Of a DNA stretch of 64,000 nucleotides, positions 51,990-61,536 are shown one piece after another; position 1 is the first letter of the stretch, and each line of letters begins with the position of its first letter. This DNA comes from Pullulanibacillus sp. KACC 23026. GTDB taxonomy: Bacteria > Bacillota > Bacilli > Bacillales > Sporolactobacillaceae. The notes beneath the pieces were generated by a model. It did no database searches and was not told the DNA's origin. It saw only the letters and a program-made list of their open reading frames with translations. The translations under genes and the position numbers were made by a program. Location of the stretch: assembly GCF_029094525.1 (NCBI RefSeq), contig NZ_CP119107.1, positions 4,526,001 to 4,590,000 of the forward strand. The letters are read 5' to 3'.

Positions 51990-53813
51990 TTACTTAAATT
52001 CTTTTGCAAAGACTTCTAATTGTTCTTCATCACCATTAATTAAGATTCTGTCTCCATAAAGCAATTTTGTATTCCCGTGCGGTATGATGACTTCATCGTT
52101 GCGGATGATTTGCAGCACTAACGCATTGCCAAGAAACGGTAAGCTTCGAAGGGTCACGCCGCTGTAATCCCAATTTCGCATTTTAATTTCTTTAATATGT
52201 CCGTCTTGATCGGTTATCAACCGCATCAGACTAGGATTCATAATCATAGCTTTGAGCAATACCTTAGAAGAATACAGCGTTGAAAAAACACCATAGCCTT
52301 CATTCTTAATCAACTGATCATGAAGAATCGGATTTTCGGCCCTGACAATAACATGCTCCATTCCTTTGTTCTTAGCATAGGAAGCGATGTCTACATTCAG
52401 CTTCTCATTGGGAGTCGCAATGACCACAATCTTGTTGTCAAATGCCTTATTCTCATCTAATTCTTGAATGGAGAATTCATTTAAGACAAGTTTTGTAAGA
52501 TGGCTGGACTCTTCCAGATGATCAAACCGGTCATTTGCCTCTTGATTCCCATATACCACGACTTTATAATCCTGCTTAACAAGCTCGATAGCAACCGGCA
52601 ACGTAATCTCATTCGCTCCAAGAATCGATACCGTTAATAGATCTTCCTGCTGCTTTGGAAAGATAGCCTTAAACAAGATCGGTGAGACAATCGATGTCAA
52701 TACCCCGACTAAAATCAAGGCAGAAGATTGAGTCGCTGAAATAATCCCTAACTTAGTTCCAATACTGGTGGCGGCAATGACTAATGTCAGCTTGGACGAC
52801 AATAACAAGCCAGAGCCAATGACTCGGTCCCATGTATACCACTTTTTCAAAATAAGGGTTGGAATGACTTTGGCCACATACATAGCCACAAGCAATAACG
52901 GAATTAAGAGCAAGGTTTTCGGATTGGTCAAGGTATCCTGCAGTTCCATCTTGGCTCCAACCATGACAAAAAAGGTGGGAATAAAAAAGCCGTAGCCAAA
53001 TGAATCGAGCTTTCGGACCATCTCAGGATTCGGCGACAGCAAGGAGACCAATGCCCCTGCTAAAAAGGCCCCAAGTATACTCTCTGCACCAACTGTTTCC
53101 GAAATGGCTACTAATGCAATTATAAGAGTGAAAATGGCTCTTGTATCAATTTGCACGTTCCCCTTAGCCAACTTGTCAACATAAGGGAGTTTCTTCATCC
53201 CCTGCAGCAGAAAATAAAAAATTACGCCGGCTCCGAACAAAATCAAAATTAGCCATGTGTTTTGATTGCCTTTAGAAAAAACAGAAGCAAATACCGTCAA
53301 AAGGACCATTGTCGCCAAATCCCCGACAACTGCAGTTAAGAGAATGGTTTGACCAATTTTTAATTTAGAGATGTTGGCATCTCTTAATGCAGGTACGACA
53401 ATACCCAGTGAAATGGTGGAAATGACGAGTGTTAAAAACATGGCACTTTTGGTCAAGTGGATTTGCTTAAACATCAGTGACAGGAGATAGGAAATGATGA
53501 GGACACCGATGAAGATCGATAAAGCGACGAACAGAGAATTCGGTTCCTTTGCTTTATTTGCAGCCTTTTTCTGCTTTTGGAACAGCAAACGAAAGTCGAT
53601 TTCAAGACCGCTTAAAAACATTAAAAAGATAAATCCCAATGATGAGATGATATCAAGCCAATTATTAAGATGAATAAAATTAAAGCCGCTTTTTCCGAGG
53701 ATGATCCCTGCCACTATTTCTGCAACCACAACAGGTACGATATGTAATCGAAATCTCTGAAGGAAGATAGGAATTAAAAAAGAGGTGATCATGACAAGCA
53801 TTAGTGAACCCAC
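51990..53813 (-). CDS. CPA2 cation/proton antiporter with TrkA-N domain (KefB/YhaU type)
   Basis: About 607 residues. N-terminal Na+/H+ exchanger domain with 12-13 membrane segments (residues about 1-380), then a TrkA-N/RCK nucleotide-binding domain starting LLTVSILGANEITLPVAIEL and a C-terminal TrkA-C-like domain (MRNWDYSGVTLRSLPFLGNA). Probably K+/H+ or Na+/H+ exchange gated by nucleotide or c-di-AMP. The GTG at 53813 is preferred, 10 bases after AAAGGAGG; the ATG at 53822 is only one base from that site. Confidence 0.87.
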   Translation of the reverse strand: MGSLMLVMITSFLIPIFLQRFRLHIVPVVVAEIVAGIILGKSGFNFIHLNNWLDIISSLGFIFLMFLSGLEIDFRLLFQKQKKAANKAKEPNSLFVALSIFIGVLIISYLLSLMFKQIHLTKSAMFLTLVISTISLGIVVPALRDANISKLKIGQTILLTAVVGDLATMVLLTVFASVFSKGNQNTWLILILFGAGVIFYFLLQGMKKLPYVDKLAKGNVQIDTRAIFTLIIALVAISETVGAESILGAFLAGALVSLLSPNPEMVRKLDSFGYGFFIPTFFVMVGAKMELQDTLTNPKTLLLIPLLLVAMYVAKVIPTLILKKWYTWDRVIGSGLLLSSKLTLVIAATSIGTKLGIISATQSSALILVGVLTSIVSPILFKAIFPKQQEDLLTVSILGANEITLPVAIELVKQDYKVVVYGNQEANDRFDHLEESSHLTKLVLNEFSIQELDENKAFDNKIVVIATPNEKLNVDIASYAKNKGMEHVIVRAENPILHDQLIKNEGYGVFSTLYSSKVLLKAMIMNPSLMRLITDQDGHIKEIKMRNWDYSGVTLRSLPFLGNALVLQIIRNDEVIIPHGNTKLLYGDRILINGDEEQLEVFAKEFK

Positions 53814-54135
53814 GAACAGCATGCCTCCTTTTCATTTCAATCATATTTAGATGAGCTTAGAGGTACAGTTTAACATAGTTATATAAACGAACTCTAATCA
53901 TAGCGTTCGACCTGACAAACCTTTTTGAGGACCTCTAACTCGGGTTAGGATATTAACAACTCCTTCATCCCTATTCGTTTTAGTTTAGCCAAATTCCATT
54001 TATTTTGTCACCTGTCTTGACATATTTACTGACAAATAGGCTATTTTCTGGTTGCAGTTCCGTAAAACGCCCCTCACCCTGGGAGGCTATCGATTTTTGA
54101 AGTCACCCTCTTGTAAAGTGAGCGTAGAAGTGCCT
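53814..54135. other. Intergenic region, no gene seen
   Basis: About 310 bases between two minus-strand genes. It should carry the antiporter promoter. I see no clear hairpin terminator for the AEC transporter, no riboswitch and no small gene. Confidence 0.4.
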
Positions 54136-55062
54136 TTATGGAAAAAGTAATTGAGAAGCATACACCACAATCGTGACAGTTATGATGCTAAATAGAGTCG
54201 AAACGAGCACAGCTTGGGCGGCATATTCAGGATGGTTATTGTATTCCAAAGCAAAGAGGGAGCTATTCCGATTAGTTGGAAAGGAGCTTGCGATCAATAA
54301 AGCCTGAGCAATAACACCATGCAAGTGTAGGACTATGATGATGAGCAGCGCCAAACAAGGCGAAACAAGCAATCGAACAATGAGCGTTAAAATTAATGGA
54401 AAAGAAAAACGGCTGATTTTCAGAAAAGCGCTTTGTGCCCCCAATGTGATCAATGCGATCGCGACAAAGGCATTGGATACGTTTTTAATAGGGGACCACA
54501 AAAAGTCAGGAAGCTTTATTGAAAAAGAGTGAAAGAATAAGCCTAGAAGGAAGGCATAAATAACAGGCATCTTCAAAAAGACTTTAATAGCCCCGAACCC
54601 CTTATTTCTTACCGATAAAGCATTATATAATCCGTAAGTGTAAGTAAGCAGGTTTTGAACGATTAGAACAACCACCTGAACAGATGCCCCCAAAGGATTA
54701 TGTTCAAACACAAGTTGACTGACAGGCAGACCAAAATTTCCAGAATTCATTAAAACAACGCTATTTTTAAAAGTAGAGGAAAGACTTCGCTCAAACTTAA
54801 ATAGCCTCGACAAGCCTGAACTTAGAATGATCATACACAGATTTTGCAGAAGAAGAAAACCAATGACATGAATAACCTCCGCCCCACCCATCTTACTTTG
54901 ATAGAGATTAGCGAAGCTCACCGCCGGCATTAACAAATAAGTATTGATTTTCGACAATGTGTTCATATCAAACTTAAATAGACGGTGAAGCCATGCTCCA
55001 GCAGCAATTAGCAGAAAGATAGGCAAAATAATATGAATCAAGATCAGAAACAAAACATTCAT
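54136..55062 (-). CDS. AEC-family transporter
   Basis: About 308 residues, ten hydrophobic segments, in two five-helix halves. Seen: LNSGNFGLPVSQLVFEH-like middle motif (VLMNSGNFGLPVSQLV) and ASSFPTNRNSSLFALEYN near the C-terminal half, typical of the auxin efflux carrier superfamily (malate/organic acid transporters such as MleP). Substrate unknown. I take the ATG at 55062 (MNVLFLIL); a TTG at 55071, four bases after AAAGGA, is a serious alternative, and the longer frame to 55122 is unlikely. Confidence 0.82.
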   Translation of the reverse strand: MNVLFLILIHIILPIFLLIAAGAWLHRLFKFDMNTLSKINTYLLMPAVSFANLYQSKMGGAEVIHVIGFLLLQNLCMIILSSGLSRLFKFERSLSSTFKNSVVLMNSGNFGLPVSQLVFEHNPLGASVQVVVLIVQNLLTYTYGLYNALSVRNKGFGAIKVFLKMPVIYAFLLGLFFHSFSIKLPDFLWSPIKNVSNAFVAIALITLGAQSAFLKISRFSFPLILTLIVRLLVSPCLALLIIIVLHLHGVIAQALLIASSFPTNRNSSLFALEYNNHPEYAAQAVLVSTLFSIITVTIVVYASQLLFP

Positions 55063-55310
55063 AAGCGCCAAGCATTCCTTTCTATCCCCAGATGACCAAG
55101 ACACAAAGCCGTGAATTCGCATAGCCTTGCTCTTTTATTTTATATTATATGATGGTTTTTCCCACGAATTAAAACACTAGAATAAGAGTGCCCTCAATTT
55201 CCTATTATGAATTCTGTAACTTTTGATAACTGACTACGTATTTATTCTTAGAGCCTATCTACTCAACAAAATAAAATCAATGAAAAGCAGAAACCCTAGG
55301 AGGCATTTTT

Positions 55311-55982
55311 ATGGACTATCATATAAAAGGAAGCACCATGCAATCGTTGCAAATTCATCTTGAAGATGGGGAATCCATATATAGCGAAGCGGGATCCCTG
55401 CTCTCTATGTCCCCAACCATTGAATTAAACACCAATTTTACAGGAGGAGTGGGCGGTGTTTTTAAACGAGTCATCTCAGGTAATACCGCTGTTCTCAATC
55501 ATTTTAAGGCTGTTAAAGGGGACGGTCATGTCTCGTTTACCACCCGCATGCCCGGTCATATCGTTTCATTAAAGATGGATGATTACCGCTCCATCCATGT
55601 GCAGCGCCATAGCTTTCTTTGTGCGGAAGAAACCGTCGCCCTTGATGTGGTTGGGAATATGGGTCTGACAGGCTTTTTTGGTGGAAACGGATTGATTTAC
55701 AACAAGCTTGAGGGGAGCGGACTCGCTTTCATCTCCGTTGACGGTGAAGTTGAAGAACTGGATCTCAATGAGGGTGAAACGCTTTTGGTACATCCAGGGC
55801 ATCTCGCGGCTTATGAATCAAGAGTTAGCTTTGAAGTGCAAAGTATGAAAGGCTTTAAAAATATGTTTTTGGGCGGTGACGGTCTGTTTTTAGTAAAACT
55901 GACAGGCTCCGGCAAAGTTTGGCTCCATACCTTAAGCCTTCATGGGTTAGCAGAAGTTATAAAACCGTATGTAGGAAAATAA
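55311..55982 (+). CDS. AIM24/TIGR00266 family protein
   Basis: 223-residue beta-rich soluble protein with the family opening YSEAGSLLSMSPTIEL, repeated Gly-rich turns (TGGVGGVFKRVISG; GLTGFFGGNGLIYNKLEG) and the terminal LTGSGKVWLHTL. Bacterial members (such as YdjI-neighbours in Bacillus) have a trimeric beta-helix-like fold; function unknown, possibly membrane-stress related. ATG follows TAGGAGG. Monocistronic. Confidence 0.85.
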   Translation: MDYHIKGSTMQSLQIHLEDGESIYSEAGSLLSMSPTIELNTNFTGGVGGVFKRVISGNTAVLNHFKAVKGDGHVSFTTRMPGHIVSLKMDDYRSIHVQRHSFLCAEETVALDVVGNMGLTGFFGGNGLIYNKLEGSGLAFISVDGEVEELDLNEGETLLVHPGHLAAYESRVSFEVQSMKGFKNMFLGGDGLFLVKLTGSGKVWLHTLSLHGLAEVIKPYVGK

Positions 55983-56033
55983 AAGCGAGTCGTTCCAATA
56001 ACGTGGAGAAACTCTAACCTCGCCGTATTGAAT

Positions 56034-56060
56034 AAAGCTTGGGGTTTTTCCCAAGCTTTT
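56034..56060 (+). terminator. Terminator of the AIM24-family gene
   Basis: AAAGCTTGGG / CCCAAGCTTTT with a 5-base loop. The rest of the gap to 56414 holds the repeats listed next. Confidence 0.85.
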
Positions 56061-56091
56061 GCCTTTAATAGGAGTCGCTACCGTGGATTTG

Positions 56092-56290
56092 ATAAATAAG
56101 CGGAGAATTTTCTCTTAATTAGAAAATAGCACTGAAAATAGCTTGAATAGACGGAAAAATTCCGGCTATTCACTCCAGAAAGCCTGGATCGGAGGTGTTT
56201 TTCCCTGCTTAACCGGAAAACCTCCGCTTATTTGCCCGCATCTGAGCTCTATTTTACCGTCTAACCGGAAAATCTCCGCTTATTTCTGGT
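56092..56290. repeat. Degenerate intergenic repeats related to the flanks of array 2
   Basis: Two copies of AACCGGAAAA(C/T)CTCCGCTTATTT (about 56215 and 56264) and one inverted, weaker copy (AATAAGCGGAGAATTTTC near 56095). An ATAGACGGAAAAATTCCGGCTA segment at about 56151 resembles ATAGACGGATTTCGGCTAG just before array 2. No gene here. Confidence 0.6.
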
Positions 56291-56414
56291 TACTCAATGA
56301 CCAGCTTTAGTAAAAAAATTAACAACAATAGTCAAGCTATTTTTTAGCATGCGCTTTGACGGGATCGTCCACCGCAGCGAAACTTCTTACCTATGACCTT
56401 TTTGTTCGCTTTAC

Positions 56415-58388
56415 TTAGTATTCTCTCTTCTCATCTCTCGGTTCACCTAAAATATAATGAGAAAACCAATCTAAGTTTTGTTTAAGGATGGCACGGTTAA
56501 TCCCTGGTTTTGTGGCCCCATGCTTCATCCCCTTAAAAATAACGAGTTCCGTCTCGACTCCTACATCTTTTAACCCACGGTAGAGTTCATAAGCGTTTGG
56601 AACAGGGACGCGCGGGTCGACTTCACCATGCTGGATTAAGGTTGGTGTTGAGGCATTATTAATATAAGTCATCGGCGAGGTTCGGCGATAGATCTCCTCA
56701 TCCTTCCATGGGTCGCTCCCCAAATAGAAACGGGTGAAATGAGTAATATCTGTATTAACGTAGTAAGTCATCCAGTTTGAAATACCCGCTCCGACAGAGA
56801 TAGCTTTGAACCGGTTGCTGTAGGTCGCACAAAAAGCGGATATATAGCCGCCTTGACTCCAGCCTAATATCCCAACTTTGTCACGATCAACATTCCTGTT
56901 TTCAATGAGATAATCCACACCTGAAATGACATCCTCATAATCGCCAAGACCTAATTTCCGAAAATTAGCTTTCCTAAAAGCCTCCCCATATCCCGCACTG
57001 CCTCTGTAATTGGGTTCTAAGACAAGGAAGCCCTTTTCAACGAAAGATTCGACCGGCTGATATTTGTTCATTGTAGGGATGGCAAGAGACGTGCCGGCCG
57101 GTCCACCATGGACGGCGAGAATAAGCGGATAGCTTTTTGAGGCATCATAGTCCACAGGCTTAGATAAGATCCCTTCAATCTCCAATCCATCACGTGTCCG
57201 CCAATGTATCACTTCTTTTTGACTTTTTACTTTCCCCTCGTAAAGCTTATATTGCTCAGTAATCGCTTGACCGTCCACATAGACTTCAAGCGGTTTTTCT
57301 GAAGTCGCCTTCACACAAACAAATTGCTTGCCATCGTTCGTTATGGAGCTATTTAAGGCAACGGAATCTTCCTCGGCAACTAATGACGTCAACTCGCCTT
57401 CCTCCGTCACCAAACCAGCTAGGTAGTTAGTTCGATTCTGCCAGCTGATTAAGATTCCTGCCATGGTCCAGCGAATCGGGCTCACATTCTCATCAATTGA
57501 CTTCATAGGCAGGCTAGTCTCTTTGGAATGTAAATCATAAATTTCTAAAGTTTCATTATTAAAAAATGCCTTTTCCTCTAAATAACGAGTGTAGCATAGC
57601 TTAGAACCATCTGGAGAGAAAAGGACACGTGTTCCGGCAAGGAGCGATGTGAGGTCCAAAGGTGTCACTTCTTTAGTCCGAATATCTAGCATGTAGGCCT
57701 TTGATTCTTGGTAGTCAATCATTCTCGATGAGGGGGCTGCTGTAAAAACAATGGTTTCATGAGTTGGGGAAATATCAAAATCGTGAATATAGACATCTAA
57801 GGTGATATTGAATGGACTAACCGCCTCGAGCTCATCCTTTTCTTTTAAATCTTTAGGGAGTGACTGAGTACGTTTGGCGCTTTCGAGACCGACATAGACT
57901 AAATCATTAAATTGAAAATCCTGATCGACATACGTAAATTCACCATAAAGCTCTTTTCGTTTTTTCATCCTTTCAGTTTCAGGACGCTTTGCTATAAAGT
58001 AAATTCCCTTCCCATCAGGTGACCATTTGAAACGATCAACACCTTGCTCTGAATGGGTGACTTGAATCGATTCGGTTGTCCCACAGGTATGTATAAACAG
58101 TTGTTTTTTCTTCTTTTCCCCTTCTCCAACAGGACTTATATAAGCAAGTGTCTGCGAATCGTTCGAGAATCTCGGGCTCATGCTTTCATTTTGACCTGCT
58201 GATACCGGGTAGCTGTTACCTGATTTTACATGGTAAAGCCAAACATGCTGCGGATAAGTATTCTCTTCCCAATCCGTCGTTTGTTTGACATACGCGACAT
58301 ACTCCCCATCATCACTAATGGAAGTATCTGTATACATCGGCAAAGACACGATTTCCTCTATCGATAAATAGCTAACCTTCTTACTCAT
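56415..58388 (-). CDS. S9 family peptidase (prolyl oligopeptidase / acylaminoacyl-peptidase type)
   Basis: About 657 residues, no signal peptide, so cytosolic. The N-terminal two thirds is a beta-propeller (repeated SPDG-type blades: RFKWSPDGKGIYFI, VLFSPDGSKLCYT). C-terminal hydrolase domain: ILAVHGGPAGTS (oxyanion region), nucleophile in LGWSQGGYISAF, Asp in GEVDPRVPVP and His in GMKHGATKPG. It releases short peptides or acylated N-terminal residues. Second ATG (58388) is preferred, 6 bases after GGAGGG; ATG at 58391 is too close. Alone between terminators. Confidence 0.9.
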   Translation of the reverse strand: MSKKVSYLSIEEIVSLPMYTDTSISDDGEYVAYVKQTTDWEENTYPQHVWLYHVKSGNSYPVSAGQNESMSPRFSNDSQTLAYISPVGEGEKKKKQLFIHTCGTTESIQVTHSEQGVDRFKWSPDGKGIYFIAKRPETERMKKRKELYGEFTYVDQDFQFNDLVYVGLESAKRTQSLPKDLKEKDELEAVSPFNITLDVYIHDFDISPTHETIVFTAAPSSRMIDYQESKAYMLDIRTKEVTPLDLTSLLAGTRVLFSPDGSKLCYTRYLEEKAFFNNETLEIYDLHSKETSLPMKSIDENVSPIRWTMAGILISWQNRTNYLAGLVTEEGELTSLVAEEDSVALNSSITNDGKQFVCVKATSEKPLEVYVDGQAITEQYKLYEGKVKSQKEVIHWRTRDGLEIEGILSKPVDYDASKSYPLILAVHGGPAGTSLAIPTMNKYQPVESFVEKGFLVLEPNYRGSAGYGEAFRKANFRKLGLGDYEDVISGVDYLIENRNVDRDKVGILGWSQGGYISAFCATYSNRFKAISVGAGISNWMTYYVNTDITHFTRFYLGSDPWKDEEIYRRTSPMTYINNASTPTLIQHGEVDPRVPVPNAYELYRGLKDVGVETELVIFKGMKHGATKPGINRAILKQNLDWFSHYILGEPRDEKREY

Positions 58389-58482
58389 CATATCCCTCCT
58401 AAAATTATCCTATGGTATTCAATTCGACACCCACCTTCCATTCCTTTTTTTCTAAGAGAAATAACGGTTGTAAAATATAAAA

Positions 58483-58517
58483 AAAGTGCCCCCTCAAAAG
58501 TTAACTTGGGGCACCTT
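58483..58517 (-). terminator. Terminator of the small hydrolase gene
   Basis: GGTGCCCC / GGGGCACTTTTTTTAT on the minus strand, 18 bases past the stop at 58536. It also has T-runs on the plus strand, so it may work in both directions. Confidence 0.88.
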
Positions 58518-58535
58518 TTTATCAATAAACGCACT

Positions 58536-59204
58536 TTAATTTTCTTCACTAGTTGTTTTAATAATAAACTTATCTATATCAGTAATAATGGTTTTTAAGA
58601 CATCAATGGATTTTATAGGGTCATCATCGTTGTCAAGACTATGATTTACACCCTTTAGTAGTTTTGATTGGATAGTTTCATTATTTCTTAGTTTTAAAAA
58701 CAATTCCTCTGTGTAAAAGTGGTCATTATCACCGATAAAGCATAGCCCTTCATGTTTATTCTTAATCATAGCTTCATACACTTCATTGCAATTTAATATT
58801 GGCGTTAACCAAATGACTTTTGCATCCTTAAAAACGTCCTTACTCAAAAGAGAACTCAAAGCGATAGTGCCTAATGACTTTCCTATAAAGTAAAAATTGT
58901 TATAAAAGTTGGTTTCAAGAACCGTATCTATTACTTTTCTTGAATCGAATTTTACAGCAGTATATAATTCTTCAGAACTAAAATCATTATAAAATTCATG
59001 CTTGTACGGATAGTTTACTTCTAAAATATCGATGGAATGATTGAAGAAAATATCCGATGAATAATGGAACACGGGACTGTTAACGGTATAACCAGACCCT
59101 GGGAGTAAAATGGCTAGATCCTTTGAATGATTTGTTTTTCCATACAATGTGTACGGTATCTTCATTCCTTTGTATCCGTCTACGCTACTGTTTATAAATT
59201 TCAC
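58536..59204 (-). CDS. Small alpha/beta hydrolase-like protein
   Basis: About 222 residues. The oxyanion region is seen as LAILLPGSGYTVNSPVFHY, the nucleophile elbow as FIGKSLGTIALSS, a possible acid in CFIGDNDHFYTEEL and a histidine in LKGVNHSLDNDDDP, so a complete Ser-Asp-His triad is likely. No family name can be given. Codon use is more A+T-rich than in neighbouring genes, which may point to acquisition. The GTG at 59204 is preferred after GGGAGGGGG. The gene is followed by its own terminator. Confidence 0.72.
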   Translation of the reverse strand: MKFINSSVDGYKGMKIPYTLYGKTNHSKDLAILLPGSGYTVNSPVFHYSSDIFFNHSIDILEVNYPYKHEFYNDFSSEELYTAVKFDSRKVIDTVLETNFYNNFYFIGKSLGTIALSSLLSKDVFKDAKVIWLTPILNCNEVYEAMIKNKHEGLCFIGDNDHFYTEELFLKLRNNETIQSKLLKGVNHSLDNDDDPIKSIDVLKTIITDIDKFIIKTTSEEN

Positions 59205-59302
59205 GTTATATCCCCCTCCCATTTTTTATATTTAATTTTACTTCGATAAGAATAACACCATATATTCTATTCTTTAAGTATCGCTTATATAGTGAAACAA
59301 GT

Positions 59303-59833
59303 TCATTGGTAGTATTCACTTTTCAAAAGTCCATACACGTTTACATCTTCATAGTTGCCTAAAAGGAGTCTATTCTGTTTCAACATTCCTTCTTTTTTTA
59401 ATCCGTTTTTTTCCAAGACCTTAATTGAGGCCTTGTTTTTAGATAAGGCTGATGCACAAATTTTATTTAAATTCAGTTCATTAAACCCAAAGAAAATCAA
59501 TGCGCGAACTGCCTCACTTGCATATCCCTTACCCCAATAATTTCTACCCATCCAATAGCCCAACTCGCCTTTATTATTATTCTTATCAATTCTTATGGTA
59601 ATCGTCCCTATTATTTCATTTGATTCTTTTTGATAGATTGCGAAAGGATATTCTATTCCCTTACTTATTAGTTCCGGCTGGGAAGCCACCCAATCTTGTG
59701 CCATCTCCAATTTGTACGGATGTGGAAGACCTAATATATCGGCTAGCTCTTTGTTGTTCGCTAATTCTGCAATTCTAGGGGAGTCTTCCACCTTAAACGG
59801 TTGTAAATATAATCGTTCACTCTCTAAAATCAC
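59303..59833 (-). CDS. RimJ/RimL-type GNAT acetyltransferase
   Basis: About 176 residues, single GNAT domain. Opens VILESERLYLQPFKVED, with LGYWMGRNYWGKGYASEAVRA (acetyl-CoA pyrophosphate loop) and KASIKVLEKNGLKKEG (helix preceding the C-terminal strands), the classical RimJ/RimL arrangement. It probably acetylates a small amine or protein N-terminus. GTG at 59833 lies 6 bases after GAGGTG; a GTG at 59842 is also in frame but sits within the binding site. A+T-rich like its neighbour. Confidence 0.86.
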   Translation of the reverse strand: MILESERLYLQPFKVEDSPRIAELANNKELADILGLPHPYKLEMAQDWVASQPELISKGIEYPFAIYQKESNEIIGTITIRIDKNNNKGELGYWMGRNYWGKGYASEAVRALIFFGFNELNLNKICASALSKNKASIKVLEKNGLKKEGMLKQNRLLLGNYEDVNVYGLLKSEYYQ

Positions 59834-60148
59834 GCTTTTCACCTCTATTTCAAGTAAATTCAGTGTTCGTTAAACCGAATATTCTATACTTTAGAATAGC
59901 ATTATTTTCCTTTTTATGTTAGAAAAAATTCACTATGCTTCCCTTTGGCGAGAATTAGGTAAAGATTTTAAGAGAGTAGTAAATGTCCCTTTTCTATACA
60001 TAAAAACACATGGTTTGCGAATATCACTTTGGAATCAATTCAGTTCTGTGAAAATGTTGCTAGAAAGTTTATAGACATTTTAATATTAAAAGGCCCAATT
60101 TCTCAGTACTCTACTAAGAAATTGGACTTTTTTAGTTGCTTCAGATTG
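59834..60148 (-). terminator. Gap with the terminator of the MraY-like gene (60092-60130)
   Basis: Hairpin GTCCAATTTCT-TAGTA / TACT-AGAAATTGG-type stem at 60092-60130 with T-runs on both strands; it directly follows the MraY-like stop. The remainder (59843-60091) shows no gene; the acetyltransferase promoter should be here. Confidence 0.7.
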
Positions 60149-61117
60149 TTAGCTCCTATTTGTTATTTGCAAAAAAAACTTCCAATAAACTAAACAAATA
60201 AAAATACAAAGCCAAGATATTAATCCAAATACAGTAACGATCATGGTTTCTGACCAATTATATTTTAATCTAAAATGAAAATGGATGGGGGTAAATCTAA
60301 AAAGTCTTTTTCCTGTTAGTTTAAAAAATAAAACTTGCAGAATAACGGATAATTGTTCTACGAAGAAAATAAAAAATAGGATTGGAATTAAAAGCTCTAC
60401 TTTTTCATAAACAGCGAGGAAGGAAAGCGAGCCCCCAATTGCCATTGAACCTGTATCTCCCATAAAAGCTTTAGCAGGGAAAATATTAAAAATAAGAAAG
60501 CCTAATAGGCACCCAATCATAATTAAACAAAACAATTTCACTTCTAATCTGTCTGAGATTATAAAAAAGAAAAAATAAACCGGAATGGATACGACTCCCA
60601 ACAAGCCATCCAATCCATCCGTAAAATTAATAGCATTGGCCGATCCTACAATAAATAAAGTGATGATTGCAAAATATAACGCAGTTGGTAAATCCAATGA
60701 GATATTTTTATACAAATCAATTGTGGAATTGATTTCTTGTCCATAAACAAGATAAAAAAGTAATAGGACCGTGAAAGCAAATTGTAAGACTAACTTGGTT
60801 TTACCTGATATTCCTCCTGGATCTTGTCGTGATGCTTTCCAGAAATCATCTATAAAACCGACAAAGCTAAATAAAAGGTATGTACTTATTAAGAAAAGCA
60901 TTGTTGGTGTTTGAAGGTAAAAAAGCGCTAACAGAATCCCTACGAAAAAAATACTTCCATACATTAAAGGGGTACCCTTTTTTAATTGATGGTCAGAGGG
61001 TAACTCTTTCCTAATGGGTTGGGTAAGCTCCAGCTGCTTTAATAGCGTAATTAGCAAGGGTGAAAGGATAACCACAGATGTAAATGCTATCAATCCTGGG
61101 GTGATGAGTCTAATCAC
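60149..61117 (-). CDS. MraY-like phospho-N-acetylmuramoyl-pentapeptide transferase paralogue
   Basis: Polyprenyl-phosphate glycosyl-1-phosphate transferase of 322 residues, ten membrane segments. Catalytic residues conserved: SFVGFIDDFWKAS, NAINFTDGLDGLLG, AFMGDTGSMAIGG. MraY normally has three adjacent histidines in the last cytosolic loop (SPxHHH); here the loop reads FTPIHFHFRLKYNWSE, with Phe at the middle position. GTG start after GGAGAGGAG. It is outside any dcw cluster, so it is probably a second copy (MraY2-like). It could make lipid I or charge a different sugar. Confidence 0.87.
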   Translation of the reverse strand: MIRLITPGLIAFTSVVILSPLLITLLKQLELTQPIRKELPSDHQLKKGTPLMYGSIFFVGILLALFYLQTPTMLFLISTYLLFSFVGFIDDFWKASRQDPGGISGKTKLVLQFAFTVLLLFYLVYGQEINSTIDLYKNISLDLPTALYFAIITLFIVGSANAINFTDGLDGLLGVVSIPVYFFFFIISDRLEVKLFCLIMIGCLLGFLIFNIFPAKAFMGDTGSMAIGGSLSFLAVYEKVELLIPILFFIFFVEQLSVILQVLFFKLTGKRLFRFTPIHFHFRLKYNWSETMIVTVFGLISWLCIFICLVYWKFFLQITNRS

Positions 61118-61536
61118 TTTTTTATAACTCCTCTCCTTTATTCTAATTACTAGTTGCTCCTTTAAAATCCCATTCAGTTTGTAGAATGGCCCCTTTTTAA
61201 GACGGACGAGTTATTCAACTATTATAAAATATGCCTAAAAAAGGTTTAAAGAATAAAAGTTTCAAATTTAATATCCCCTTTTGAAATTCCTTTTACAGGG
61301 GGCTTAATCCTACTAAGCATAAAAAAACACCGACTACAAGGTCGATGCCTTTACTAATATTCCAATTTTCTATCCGAAATGGTTGTGCTTTAACAATAAA
61401 ATTGGCACATCAATGACTCCGCACGAATCTGACGCAATTAATCGTTGCAAGTCAGTTCATGAAATAGGCATGGTATTTTTTATGAAAAATATGTTCACTA
61501 TCTGGTTAGCTGGGGATTCTTCCGGTTGACTCTCTT
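61118..61536 (-). terminator. Gap with the terminator of the MGT-type gene (61322-61347)
   Basis: Minus strand CATCGAC / GTCGGTG (one wobble pair) with a short loop, then TTTTTTT. It lies 190 bases past the stop of the glycosyltransferase gene. No other gene or riboswitch was seen in the gap; the MraY-like promoter must lie at its left end. Confidence 0.6.
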
